From: Hyphomicrobiales bacterium
GTDB lineage: Bacteria; Pseudomonadota; Alphaproteobacteria; Rhizobiales; Rhizobiaceae
Assembly (NCBI GenBank): GCA_900469955.1
Contig: UBYX01000011.1
Coordinates: forward strand, 1-64,000
DNA length: 64,000 nt
Direction: 5' to 3'
Positions 39,307 through 48,314 of the stretch are shown piece by piece (the stretch's first letter is position 1; every line of letters begins with the position of its first letter). The notes below the pieces were generated by a model, which was not told where the DNA came from, did not search any database, and saw nothing but the letters and a program-made list of their open reading frames with translations. Position numbers and translations under genes: made by a program.

Positions 39307-42300
39307 TCACTTTGTTTTGAGTTCTGCAAGCGAGCGTGACAGGAGTTCCGGCGGCAGCGTGACGACGGCGGCTGTTTCGGTATAAACAAGGACGCAGTCG
39401 AAGTCTTTTGCCGGATACAGCGGCTTCAGGATCTCTCGATAAATTGCAAGCTGGGCGCGATGGACAAATGGCACGTCTTCAGGCGTCTTTGGCGGCACGC
39501 GATTCGTCTTGTAGTCGAGAACAATCACCCGATCTTCCGTCACGACGAGCCGGTCTATGCGCCCGGAAATGGCATAGTCTTTTCCCTCCAGGGCAAGCGT
39601 TCCCATGATGGAAACCTCCGCCTGGCTCCTTTCAGAAAAGATTGGCCGGAGTTCAACATGTGAAAGCACCGACATGACGCAGGCGACGAGACTTTCCCGC
39701 TCCGCCGGCGGCCACAAGCGAGCAGCCCGCTCCACGTAGCGCCAGGCGGCAGCCTCCCGCTCCGCTTCGGCAAACTCCGTCAGCATCTGCAGCATGCGGT
39801 GCACGAGCCGACCCTTCTGCAACGCGAGCCCCGCACTTTTTCCTTCGCCGAAGAGCGGTGAGGTGACGATCAGATCGTCGGCGTCGTCATCGATCATGGC
39901 GCCGGCGCCCGACGGGCTCAACGGACGTGGCAAGAGCTTCTGCGGCGGCAGCGCCCGAGAGAGCGCGGCGGGAAGGGGCTGTTTCTCTGCTGATGTGGGA
40001 ACCTTGGCTTGCGCTTTCTCCGCTTTGACGGAGGCTCGTGGCAGCCGCCAATGAAAGCCGCCCCATTCGCCGTCCGCACCGGAGAATTGCACCGGTTTGC
40101 AATGGTCCTCGTGGGCTGCGAGCGCCCTGGAAATCATGGTTTGCCACGTCTCCGGGTTATCGATCTTGCCGCGATAGCCGCAAACGATCAGCCGGTCTGC
40201 CGCGCGGGTCATGCCGACATACAGAAGCCGGCGGTACTCTTCCTCGGTCGACCGTCTTATCCGCTCGTCGTCGGCGGCCGTGAGTGCGTTGCTGAGCGTC
40301 TTGCCGGGAACCCAGGCCGGCACTTCCTCGTCGGCAATCCGCAACAATCTGAACTTCGGCACATGGGAGGAAATGAAAGCTTTGGAACCGCTGTCCACGA
40401 GAAAGACGACCGGCGCTTCGAGCCCCTTGGAGGCATGCACGGTCATGATCCTGACTTCGTTTCGCCCGCCGTCCTGCTCGCGTTTCACCTCGGGAGATTC
40501 CAGCTCCAGCGTAGAAATGAGAGCCTGCAGCCCAGGCAGGCCGCTGGTTTCGTGGTCGAGGGCGAAGGTGAGAAACTCATCGAGGATGTCGCCGGCTTCG
40601 GTGCCGAGCCGGCCAAGGAATTTGCGCCGGCCGCCATATTGGCCGAGAATCCGCGCAAACAGATCGTGCGGGCTGACTTGCCGCGAAAGAGCCAGGAGAT
40701 GCCGAAGCCGGTCCGCCGCATCACGGAACCGCAAGGGCTGTTCCTCCGCCAGCCGGTTGAGTTGTGTCCAGGCGCTGGTATTTGCCGGCCGGAGCGCCGC
40801 AACCTCGAAGACATCCTCTTCCGAAAGATTGAAGAGTGGACTTTTCAGGAGAGCGGCGAGCGAAAGATCATCCTGAGGAAGGAGCAGGAAACGGCCGAGC
40901 GCCAGCAGGTCTTGCACCGCGATATGGCTGGTCAACCGCAGCCGGTCCGCACCGGCGACAGGAATGTTGTCGCGCCGCTTCAACGCCCGGGTGAGCGCAT
41001 TGACGAAGGCGTCGCGCTTGCGGACCAGCACAAGGATATCGCCCGGCTCGATCGGCCGCTCGACGCCTTTTTCAATGACGCTTTCCTGGCCGATCATTTC
41101 GCTGATCCGGTTGGCGATCCTGCTTGCGAGAATGGCCGATGGGGCTTTGTCGGGCGTGGAGTCGAAAGGTGCCGTCCAATCCTCTTCCTGCTCGGAAGCT
41201 TCCGGTACCACGACGTCCCAGAGGTCCACGGCACCGGGGTGACCGATCCGGTTGGAGCGGTGCTGCACCTGCTCGCCGAGCGCGCTGAGGCCCCTCGAAT
41301 TCTCTTCCAGCGAAAACACCTGATCGACAGCGGCCAGCACGTCGGCGGTGGAGCGGAAGGAAAGGGGAAGCCGCACCGGGTGGAAAGGCTGGCCGCTCGC
41401 CCTCACACGCCGTTCGGTTTCGCTGCGCTCCTCGGCAAAGCGTTCCGGCCGAGCCCCCTGGAAAGAATAGATCGACTGCTTCTCGTCCCCGACGGCGAAG
41501 ATCGTGCGCCGGGCCATCCGAGCACTGACGCCGGAATAGAAGTCTTCGGCAAGCGATTTGATGACCGTCCACTGAATGGGGCTGGTGTCCTGCGCTTCGT
41601 CCACAAGGATGTGGTCGATGCCCTGATCGAGCTTGTAGTGCACCCAGGCGCCGACGCCGTCGCGGGTGAGGAGGTCGGCAGTGCGAGCAATCAGATCTTC
41701 GAAGTCGAGCAGGCTGCGCCGCTTCTTGAGATCCTCATAGTCTTCGTTGAGCCGTCGGGCGAGCGTCAACGCCGCCTTGGTTGCTGCGAACATTCGGATG
41801 AGCCGCAGCCGGTCACGGCAGGCGACGACATGCATCCGGGCGGCCTCGATTGCCTGGGCGAGTTCCGGCGCGGTGGTGACCATCGCTTTGGCGACCAGCG
41901 AGCTATCCGCCTTCGGCTTACCTTCGCGCGTCAGAAAAATCTGATCGAGATGCTGAGCCCGCTTGAAGACGTCAGGCTCTTTCTGGACCATCCGAAGCCC
42001 GTAGGCGACTTCGGTTACCTTCTGGCCACCCTTCTGGTCGACCAGGGCCAGATAGAGGTCAAGCGTCAGGCCCGAAAGGCCGGGAAGCGGCCAATAGCCG
42101 GCTGCGATGCTCTCTTCGGTATGGGCCGGCTGAAGCCCGAAGGCCCGTTTCAATTCGACGCCGACGCCACCGTGGCGCTCCGCCCGCGCGACGAAACGAC
42201 GGATCGCGGTGCGGTTCGAAATGATGTCGGAAAGCAGGGTCTCCAGGCCGAATTCGTCACCGAGATCGAGGACATGCGCGAAGGCTCCTGCCAGTTCCGG

Positions 42301-42849
42301 ATCCTCCTCGGCGGACGTGGCGGTCAGCAGGGAACGGCGGGCTTCCGCCAGCAGTGCGGATGCCGCGCGATCATCGAGAACGGAAAAGTGGCCGGCAACA
42401 TTGGCTTCAAGCGGGAATTGGTGGAGCAGCGCCTCGCAAAAGGCATGGATCGTCTGGATCTTCAGGCCGCCCGGCGTTTCCAGGGCCTTGGCGAACAGCC
42501 GCCGTGCCTCGGCAATTTTAAATGAATCCGGCTCCTGACCTTCGATGGCGGCGATTCTTTTCCGCAATTCTTCGTCCGAGAGCACCGTCCACTCGGACAA
42601 TCGCTGAAAGACGCGGTTCGACATTTCCGATGCCGCAGCCTTGGTATAGGTGAGGCAGAGGATGGAGGAGGGCCGGCAGCCCGCAAGCAGAAGCCGGATG
42701 ACGCGCTGGGTCAGAACATGGGTCTTGCCGGATCCGGCATTGGCCGATACCCAAGCGGAACTGACCGGATCGGAAGCCAGCGACTGCTGCACTGTCGTCC
42801 AGTCGATCCACTGGAGCGGATCGTCGTCTTCGGGAAGATGATCATTCAT
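39307..42849 (-). CDS. addA: Helicase-nuclease AddA
   Basis: AddA (1180 aa) is the helicase-nuclease subunit of AddAB, which resects double-strand breaks for RecA-dependent repair. The UvrD-like motor starts with Walker A ANAGSGKT at residues 36-43; ILVDEAQDTSP (motif II), YRRLLYVGMTRAADRLIVCG (motif VI) and the C-terminal nuclease motif VLDYKTNR near residue 1120 are intact. The ATG at 42849 overlaps the addB stop by 8 bases; an upstream in-frame codon at 42873 is less likely. Confidence 0.95.
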   Translation of the reverse strand: MNDHLPEDDDPLQWIDWTTVQQSLASDPVSSAWVSANAGSGKTHVLTQRVIRLLLAGCRPSSILCLTYTKAAASEMSNRVFQRLSEWTVLSDEELRKRIAAIEGQEPDSFKIAEARRLFAKALETPGGLKIQTIHAFCEALLHQFPLEANVAGHFSVLDDRAASALLAEARRSLLTATSAEEDPELAGAFAHVLDLGDEFGLETLLSDIISNRTAIRRFVARAERHGGVGVELKRAFGLQPAHTEESIAAGYWPLPGLSGLTLDLYLALVDQKGGQKVTEVAYGLRMVQKEPDVFKRAQHLDQIFLTREGKPKADSSLVAKAMVTTAPELAQAIEAARMHVVACRDRLRLIRMFAATKAALTLARRLNEDYEDLKKRRSLLDFEDLIARTADLLTRDGVGAWVHYKLDQGIDHILVDEAQDTSPIQWTVIKSLAEDFYSGVSARMARRTIFAVGDEKQSIYSFQGARPERFAEERSETERRVRASGQPFHPVRLPLSFRSTADVLAAVDQVFSLEENSRGLSALGEQVQHRSNRIGHPGAVDLWDVVVPEASEQEEDWTAPFDSTPDKAPSAILASRIANRISEMIGQESVIEKGVERPIEPGDILVLVRKRDAFVNALTRALKRRDNIPVAGADRLRLTSHIAVQDLLALGRFLLLPQDDLSLAALLKSPLFNLSEEDVFEVAALRPANTSAWTQLNRLAEEQPLRFRDAADRLRHLLALSRQVSPHDLFARILGQYGGRRKFLGRLGTEAGDILDEFLTFALDHETSGLPGLQALISTLELESPEVKREQDGGRNEVRIMTVHASKGLEAPVVFLVDSGSKAFISSHVPKFRLLRIADEEVPAWVPGKTLSNALTAADDERIRRSTEEEYRRLLYVGMTRAADRLIVCGYRGKIDNPETWQTMISRALAAHEDHCKPVQFSGADGEWGGFHWRLPRASVKAEKAQAKVPTSAEKQPLPAALSRALPPQKLLPRPLSPSGAGAMIDDDADDLIVTSPLFGEGKSAGLALQKGRLVHRMLQMLTEFAEAEREAAAWRYVERAARLWPPAERESLVACVMSVLSHVELRPIFSERSQAEVSIMGTLALEGKDYAISGRIDRLVVTEDRVIVLDYKTNRVPPKTPEDVPFVHRAQLAIYREILKPLYPAKDFDCVLVYTETAAVVTLPPELLSRSLAELKTK

Positions 42850-45800
42850 CCGTTTCGGCCTCCCCGTCGTCATCCGCGGTGGACCATTCCGCCACGCGAG
42901 CGAGGTGATCGTACTCGCCCCCGAAATCGCCTTGCATGAAGGGGATCAGCCGCGATGCGAAGCCGGCTTGGCCCGTGCGCAGTGCAATGACGAAACGGGT
43001 GAGCTGTTCAAGGGATTCCTGTGCGAGATCCAGGGCCGATTTCGGTTGGCGCCGCGCCGTTGCGTTTGCATCTTCGTTATTGACCTTTTCCGGCTTGAAC
43101 CGGTCTCCCGGACGCAAGCGGACATAGATGAGGTCGCTTGGCTGCAGCGGCCCCACGTCGCGGAACGCCCCCGCCGTCAGAGCGGCGGCCTCGAGCGCCA
43201 ACTGCGGATCGAGCAAGGCCCGTGCCTGCGAGACGGAGGGATTGAGACCGGTCTTGTAGTCGATCAGATCCGCCTGGCCGGAACCCTTGATATCGATTCG
43301 GTCGGCAATGCCGGTAACGCGAATGCCAGCGCGTTCCAGTTCCCAACCGGCAGCGGCTTCCGTCAAGGTTTTGCGAATGTCTGGAGCCCGTTCGATCTCC
43401 CAATCAAGGAACGCACGGGCGACTTGCCGGAAACGCGGCCGCCAGACCTGATCGATATGCGGCGGCAATTGGGTGGCGTCGAAAAGCTCCTCGGTAATCC
43501 GCCGCATGGCCTCTCTTGCCGCCGGCGATCCGGGTTTATGGCCTTCGCGGGTGTAGTGATCAATGATGGCGTGATAGAGCGTGCCGCGTTCCGAGGCGCC
43601 TGGATCCTGATTGAAGGGTGCGAGCGGATCGAGTTGCAGAACGCGTCGGGCGTAGATGGAATAGGGGTCGCGGCGCAGCCGCCCCACTTCGCTGAAGGAG
43701 TATTTCGTCGGCTGCAATTCGGCTGGCGGTTTCGGGGAAGGGCGCTTGGTTTGCTCCTGTCTTTCGCCGGCATCAATCGCTGAGGCCCAGTCGCGATACT
43801 GCTGGCCGCGGCGCCTCAGGTCGTCAGCAAGGGATTTGCCGCCGAGCGCGAGCAGCCTCTGCAGCCAGCGCGAGGCCACGGTCGGCGTAGATCCCTGCCG
43901 CAACGAACGCGACAGGATGAGGTGGCGGGTCCCGCAGGCCATTTCGAAGTCATGAGCCAGCTGGCCTATACGCCGCTCCGGCGGCTCAAGGCCCATATCC
44001 GTCTTCATCGTGCGGGAAAGGAAGGGATTGTTCACAGTCTGACCGGGCCAAGACCCTTCGTTCAGCCCGCCGAGGATCATCGTGTCGACGCTCTGCAGGC
44101 GTGCTTCCAGCGTGCCGAAAATGAAGACCCGCGGATGGCTGAGAGAGCGCGGCTTTACCGCCTCGCCTGTGGTCAGCGCCATCACGATATCGATCCATTG
44201 CGGTCCGTCGGCCTCCATCTGGCCGTCCGTCTCGATGACCTCCGCGAGGAGGCCGGCGAGCCGCTCGCCCGCCTCCCCGGACCAGAGGCCGGCGAGATTT
44301 CCGTTTTCACAGACGCAGATTGCTTCCAGTGCCCGGCCGGTTCGCGCCGCCCAGTCGGAAAGGGTAAGCCTGCCCGTCAGTCCGCGGCCGTCTGGACGCC
44401 GCCGAAGCAGCGCGCCGGCAAGCGGTTCGACCGCTCTGGATAACCGCTTGGCCAGATCGCGAGCCTTATCCGCCGCTTCCGGCGCCAACGAGAGCCGCCA
44501 ACGGGGCGGATGCCTGTCATCCAGCTGATCGGCGAGCTGCTTTTCAAGCAGCGGCTCCAGGGCGGATATATCCATGTCGCCGACACCGCCGCGTAGCGCC
44601 AGGACTTCCAGGGCTTCGACGGCCGGGGACAGGTCGCCCGACGGAAGGCCGAGGCGCAGGAGGGGGTGCTTCAGAAGTCCCACGATGGCAACGGGATCTC
44701 CCGGCCGCAGCGTCGCTTCCAGCAGAAGTTGGGTGATCGTACCTTGTGGCGTGCCGGAAAGGGGCGAGCCGGCTGAATCGTCTGCGATGACACCGAAGCG
44801 GGCGAGTTCTGCAGTCACCCGGCGGGCAAGCATCCGGTCAGGCGTGATCAGCGCCGCCTGGCTCTCTCCGCCGTTTCTGCCGGGCTCCTCAAGCGCCAGA
44901 CGCAGCGCAATCGCAATTGCGACGGCTTCTTCCCGTTCGTTGGCAGCCTCGATGAGGGATACTTCGGCAAACGCCTGCCCGAGCCGGTGAGGGTCGGCCG
45001 TCTCCCTCCAGTTATTCCAGCGATCGGTTGCCTTTGCGGGGACGAGTGCCTGGGAAATCGAGGTTGCCCTGAACAGCAGTTCGTCCGGCACCTCTCCGAG
45101 GAGACGGACATCGTCGCGGGAGACACCGAGCTTCCGCAGAAGCCGCCATAGGCCGAATTGCGGATGGCTGCGGCTGGCGGGCTCCGACAGGCCCTCGACG
45201 GCGTGTTCGCCGATCATTGCCCATTGATCCGCCGGCATGGAAAGATCGAGACCGGGCAGGACGACGGTTCCGTTCGGCAGTCCGGAAATGGCTGCGATCA
45301 GATCGGCTGCGGCTGGTACCGAACCTGTGGAGCCTGCCACGATCACTGGCCCTTTGTGCTCGCGTGCCGCAATTCTTTGAGCCTCGCCGCGCAGGATTGC
45401 CGCCTGATGCCTTGCCGGCGAAGAACGTTTTAGCTCCTCCAGCCGTGCCGGCCAGAAGGCGCTGGCGATCGATAGAAACTCGGCGGTCAGCTGCCACCAG
45501 AGCGCATGTTCGCCCGTTCTGAGTTTTTTCAGATCTTTCCAGTCGCGCTCTTCCGTTTCGACCGCAGTGATGAGTTCGGAAAGTGCGCGGGCAAGCCAGA
45601 TCGCGTCGGCGGGGCTTGCAGGTGCGACAAGGGGTGATTCCGAATGGATGTCCAGCACGACTTTCGGAAGCTGGTTGCGCCAGGCAAGGATCAGCCGTCC
45701 GAGCTCCAGGAGCCGCGCCGTGCCGCCGATCGGCAGAGCGAGATCCATCTCCTCCGGTGCGACGAGGTCGAAATAGCCGCTGTCGTCGTCCGTTTCCCCC

Positions 45801-46036
45801 AGGGGACGGATGATCGGCAGGATCGTTGAGCGGCCGCCGAGAAGATCGACGAATTCCGAGCGTAGCACGCGGGCGGAACGCCTCGTCGGCACGAAGATCG
45901 TCACATTGGCGAGCGAAAGCGGATCGGAAGGATCGTAACGGAACGCCTCGTCGAGGCGTCCTTCACAAAGCGCGCTCGCCAGCGTCCTCAGAAACGGCGC
46001 GCCCGGGGGGATCGAAAACACCCGTTTCTGCCGCAT
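42842..46036 (-). CDS. addB: AddB subunit of the AddAB repair nuclease
   Basis: AddB (1064 aa) partners AddA and, in Bacillus, recognises Chi. The N terminus is helicase-like but has no intact Walker A (SIPPGAPFLRTLA). The C-terminal nuclease domain has the motif DLIDYKTGLNPS. The iron-sulfur cysteines found in Bacillus AddB are absent from the nuclease domain: the first position reads RRDPYSIYARR and no Cys occurs near the C terminus. The ATG at 46036 was preferred to a GTG at 46042. It is preceded by the MurU-like gene with 9 bases between. Confidence 0.93.
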   Translation of the reverse strand: MRQKRVFSIPPGAPFLRTLASALCEGRLDEAFRYDPSDPLSLANVTIFVPTRRSARVLRSEFVDLLGGRSTILPIIRPLGETDDDSGYFDLVAPEEMDLALPIGGTARLLELGRLILAWRNQLPKVVLDIHSESPLVAPASPADAIWLARALSELITAVETEERDWKDLKKLRTGEHALWWQLTAEFLSIASAFWPARLEELKRSSPARHQAAILRGEAQRIAAREHKGPVIVAGSTGSVPAAADLIAAISGLPNGTVVLPGLDLSMPADQWAMIGEHAVEGLSEPASRSHPQFGLWRLLRKLGVSRDDVRLLGEVPDELLFRATSISQALVPAKATDRWNNWRETADPHRLGQAFAEVSLIEAANEREEAVAIAIALRLALEEPGRNGGESQAALITPDRMLARRVTAELARFGVIADDSAGSPLSGTPQGTITQLLLEATLRPGDPVAIVGLLKHPLLRLGLPSGDLSPAVEALEVLALRGGVGDMDISALEPLLEKQLADQLDDRHPPRWRLSLAPEAADKARDLAKRLSRAVEPLAGALLRRRPDGRGLTGRLTLSDWAARTGRALEAICVCENGNLAGLWSGEAGERLAGLLAEVIETDGQMEADGPQWIDIVMALTTGEAVKPRSLSHPRVFIFGTLEARLQSVDTMILGGLNEGSWPGQTVNNPFLSRTMKTDMGLEPPERRIGQLAHDFEMACGTRHLILSRSLRQGSTPTVASRWLQRLLALGGKSLADDLRRRGQQYRDWASAIDAGERQEQTKRPSPKPPAELQPTKYSFSEVGRLRRDPYSIYARRVLQLDPLAPFNQDPGASERGTLYHAIIDHYTREGHKPGSPAAREAMRRITEELFDATQLPPHIDQVWRPRFRQVARAFLDWEIERAPDIRKTLTEAAAGWELERAGIRVTGIADRIDIKGSGQADLIDYKTGLNPSVSQARALLDPQLALEAAALTAGAFRDVGPLQPSDLIYVRLRPGDRFKPEKVNNEDANATARRQPKSALDLAQESLEQLTRFVIALRTGQAGFASRLIPFMQGDFGGEYDHLARVAEWSTADDDGEAETDE

Positions 46037-46045
46037 AACCACGGC

Positions 46046-46780
46046 TCAGGCCTCCACGGAGTGACGGGCAATGACCGCTTCGGCGGCAGGCAGGGCTTCC
46101 GGTGTGCCGACGGTAATCCATTCTCCGTCCATCATCAGGCCGAACAGGCGGCCCCTTTCGATCGCTCGGTCGAAATAGATGTTGAGGTTGAAGGCATCCG
46201 CCGGCGCCTCGTCGAGGAGCGAGGAATGCATGACAATCGCGCCCGCATAAACGACCGGGTTATCGCCGCCGTCGGCATAGCGGGAGAGGCGCCCGTTGGG
46301 GGCGAGTTGAAAATCCTTCTTGCCGTTGTGGCCCGTGGTTCGTTCGAGCGGGACGCAGAGGAGCGCCAGATCCATGGTGTCCGGATCGAAGAATTCGGCA
46401 AGGCGCTGGAGGTTGGTTTTTGCCCCTGGTTTTTCGCCGATCCAGAAAAGATCGGCATTCATGACGTATAGGAGGCCCGGATCGAGCAGTTTGAGCCCTT
46501 TCGCGAGACCTCCGCCGGAATTCATCAATTCATCACGTTCATCAGAGATCAGGATCTCGAGGCGTGGATAAGCCTGAAGATGGGCCTCCATCATGCCGGC
46601 AAAATGATGGACGTTGACGGCCGCGCGCGCGACGCCGGCATTCGCCAGCGCGTCGAGCGCATAATCGATCATCGGCTTGCCGGAGATCTGCACCAGCGGC
46701 TTCGGCATCGTATCGGTGATGGGCCGCAGACGGGTGCCGAGGCCCGCGGCAAGCACCATGGCCTGTTGGATGATGGTCAT
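46046..46780 (-). CDS. Sugar-1-phosphate nucleotidyltransferase, MurU-like
   Basis: The 244-aa protein has the nucleotidyltransferase signature LAAGLGTRLRPITDTMPKPLVQISGKPMIDYALD near the N terminus and YVMNADLFWIG, where the metal-binding Asp is expected. MurU of Pseudomonas converts MurNAc-1-phosphate to UDP-MurNAc in peptidoglycan sugar recycling. Its position beside an AmgK-like kinase supports that role. Similar enzymes use mannose- or glucose-1-phosphate, so substrate remains inferred. Confidence 0.75.
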   Translation of the reverse strand: MTIIQQAMVLAAGLGTRLRPITDTMPKPLVQISGKPMIDYALDALANAGVARAAVNVHHFAGMMEAHLQAYPRLEILISDERDELMNSGGGLAKGLKLLDPGLLYVMNADLFWIGEKPGAKTNLQRLAEFFDPDTMDLALLCVPLERTTGHNGKKDFQLAPNGRLSRYADGGDNPVVYAGAIVMHSSLLDEAPADAFNLNIYFDRAIERGRLFGLMMDGEWITVGTPEALPAAEAVIARHSVEA

Positions 46781-46802
46781 GCCTGCTGTTTTAGAGCCCC
46801 GG

Positions 46803-48314
46803 CTATGATTCGGGTAGCTCTATTCCGACCTTCTTGCACCATTCCCGCAGCGGCGTAAGGGTTTCGTGGCTTAGGGCCGTCGCAAGGTAACCAAGCGTGC
46901 GCGGCATGTGCTTCATGTAGCCAGGTTTGCCATCCCGCTGCATGAGCCGCACCCAGAGGCCCGCGAGCTTGCAATTGCGTTGCGCGGCCATGATCGCCCA
47001 GGCTTTGAGGAAAGCAGGCTCGTCGAAGGAGCCGAGGGAGCGGCGAAGGGTGACGTAGTCGACCATCATCTGGTCGGCGAGCGGTTTTGATATGTCCACC
47101 CGCGCATCTTGCACGATCGACGCAAGATCATAGGCCGTCGGACCGATCATCGCATCCTGGAAATCGATCAGGCCGACGCGGTGCACACCCGACTCGTGTG
47201 GGCGCCAGATGATATTGGGTGAATGGAAATCGCGCAGCAGAAGGTTTTTTTCAGCGCCTGCCAATTCTCCGATCAGGCCGGCCCAGATTGCGAGATAGTC
47301 CTGCCGCTCTTCTTCGGTCGACGGAGCGCCGCGGCTCCATGGCAGATGCCAATCGATGAGAAGCCGGGCTTCCATCGTCATCGCTGTCGGATCGAAATCC
47401 GGGACGTGGTGGATATGGCTTTCGCCGACGGGCAGGTCCTGCCGCATCTCGTGGCTGTGCAGGAAAGCGAGACATACGACGCTTTCACGGTAGCGTTCCG
47501 GGATCGGCTGACCGCTCACGTCCAGGACTCCTTCGCTGCCGAGGTTCTCGATCAGCAGGATGCCCTGGTCATAGTCGACATCAAGGACTTGCGGCGCAGC
47601 GAGCCCCAGCTCGCGCAGATATTGGGCGATGGCGACGAAGGGATAGGCGTCTTCGGCGAGATGCGCCACCTTCGGATAAGGTTTGCCATCGAGAACCGCC
47701 GGACCCTCCGGCGGTTTCGGCCAGTCCATCAGGATCGGCGTCTCGCCGTCTGGCGCCGTGATCTTCTCGTAGGCTCGCATCGAGGCGTCGCCGGTCAGGA
47801 AACGCCGGCGTGCGTTTTCGTAACCGTGCCGATTGAGGAAATCCCGGATCGCAAGCACCCGATGGATGCGCTTCATCTGGCTTTCCGGTCCGGTAATCGT
47901 GGCTTGTCGCCCGTGATCCTGATGTTCCAGGCGTAGCGAGATGCGCGCTGAGGGCAACAGATCCTCAGCCATTTCCGGCCACTCAACGAGGCAGATGCCG
48001 TTGATGAGCGCTTCATCGAAGCCGAGTTCGTCCAGTTCCGAGGCGTCGCCGAGCCGGTAGAGGTCGAAATGCGAGACCGGGATCCGCAGGTCGTAGCTCT
48101 GCACGAGCGTGAAGGTCGGGCTCGGGACTTCGAGTTCGTCGTCATCGGCCATCGCCCGCAGGAAAGCGCGGGCCAGCGTGGATTTCCCGGCGCCGAGATC
48201 GCCCGAAAGTGCCAGCCAGTCACCTTGTCTCAGTGCCAGCGCCAGATCTTCCCCGAGCCGAATTGTTTCGGCCTCGTCGGCAAGAACGAGCGTTAAATCG
48301 GTCGCGCCCGTCAT
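46803..48314 (-). CDS. TsaE-AmgK fusion: tRNA t6A ATPase fused to a sugar kinase-like domain
   Basis: This 503-aa protein joins two families. Residues 1-145 are TsaE, the ATPase needed for threonylcarbamoyladenosine in tRNA (Walker A GDLGAGKS at 38-45; PSPTFTLVQSYD; HFDLYRLGD; LVEWPE). Residues 150-503 form an aminoglycoside-phosphotransferase fold as in AmgK, which phosphorylates MurNAc and GlcNAc (LLLRDFHSPNIIW catalytic loop; GLIDFQDAMIGPTAYDLAS metal loop). The loop lacks the usual His before Arg-Asp. The gene overlaps divL by 4 bases and precedes the MurU-like gene by 22. Confidence 0.88.
   Translation of the reverse strand: MTGATDLTLVLADEAETIRLGEDLALALRQGDWLALSGDLGAGKSTLARAFLRAMADDDELEVPSPTFTLVQSYDLRIPVSHFDLYRLGDASELDELGFDEALINGICLVEWPEMAEDLLPSARISLRLEHQDHGRQATITGPESQMKRIHRVLAIRDFLNRHGYENARRRFLTGDASMRAYEKITAPDGETPILMDWPKPPEGPAVLDGKPYPKVAHLAEDAYPFVAIAQYLRELGLAAPQVLDVDYDQGILLIENLGSEGVLDVSGQPIPERYRESVVCLAFLHSHEMRQDLPVGESHIHHVPDFDPTAMTMEARLLIDWHLPWSRGAPSTEEERQDYLAIWAGLIGELAGAEKNLLLRDFHSPNIIWRPHESGVHRVGLIDFQDAMIGPTAYDLASIVQDARVDISKPLADQMMVDYVTLRRSLGSFDEPAFLKAWAIMAAQRNCKLAGLWVRLMQRDGKPGYMKHMPRTLGYLATALSHETLTPLREWCKKVGIELPES

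Noticed and set aside
40009-42525. 838-aa open frame on the plus strand opposite addA
   Set aside because: It is the complement of a certain gene. The sequence is rich in Arg, Gly and Ala with no domain, typical of antisense frames in G+C-rich genes.
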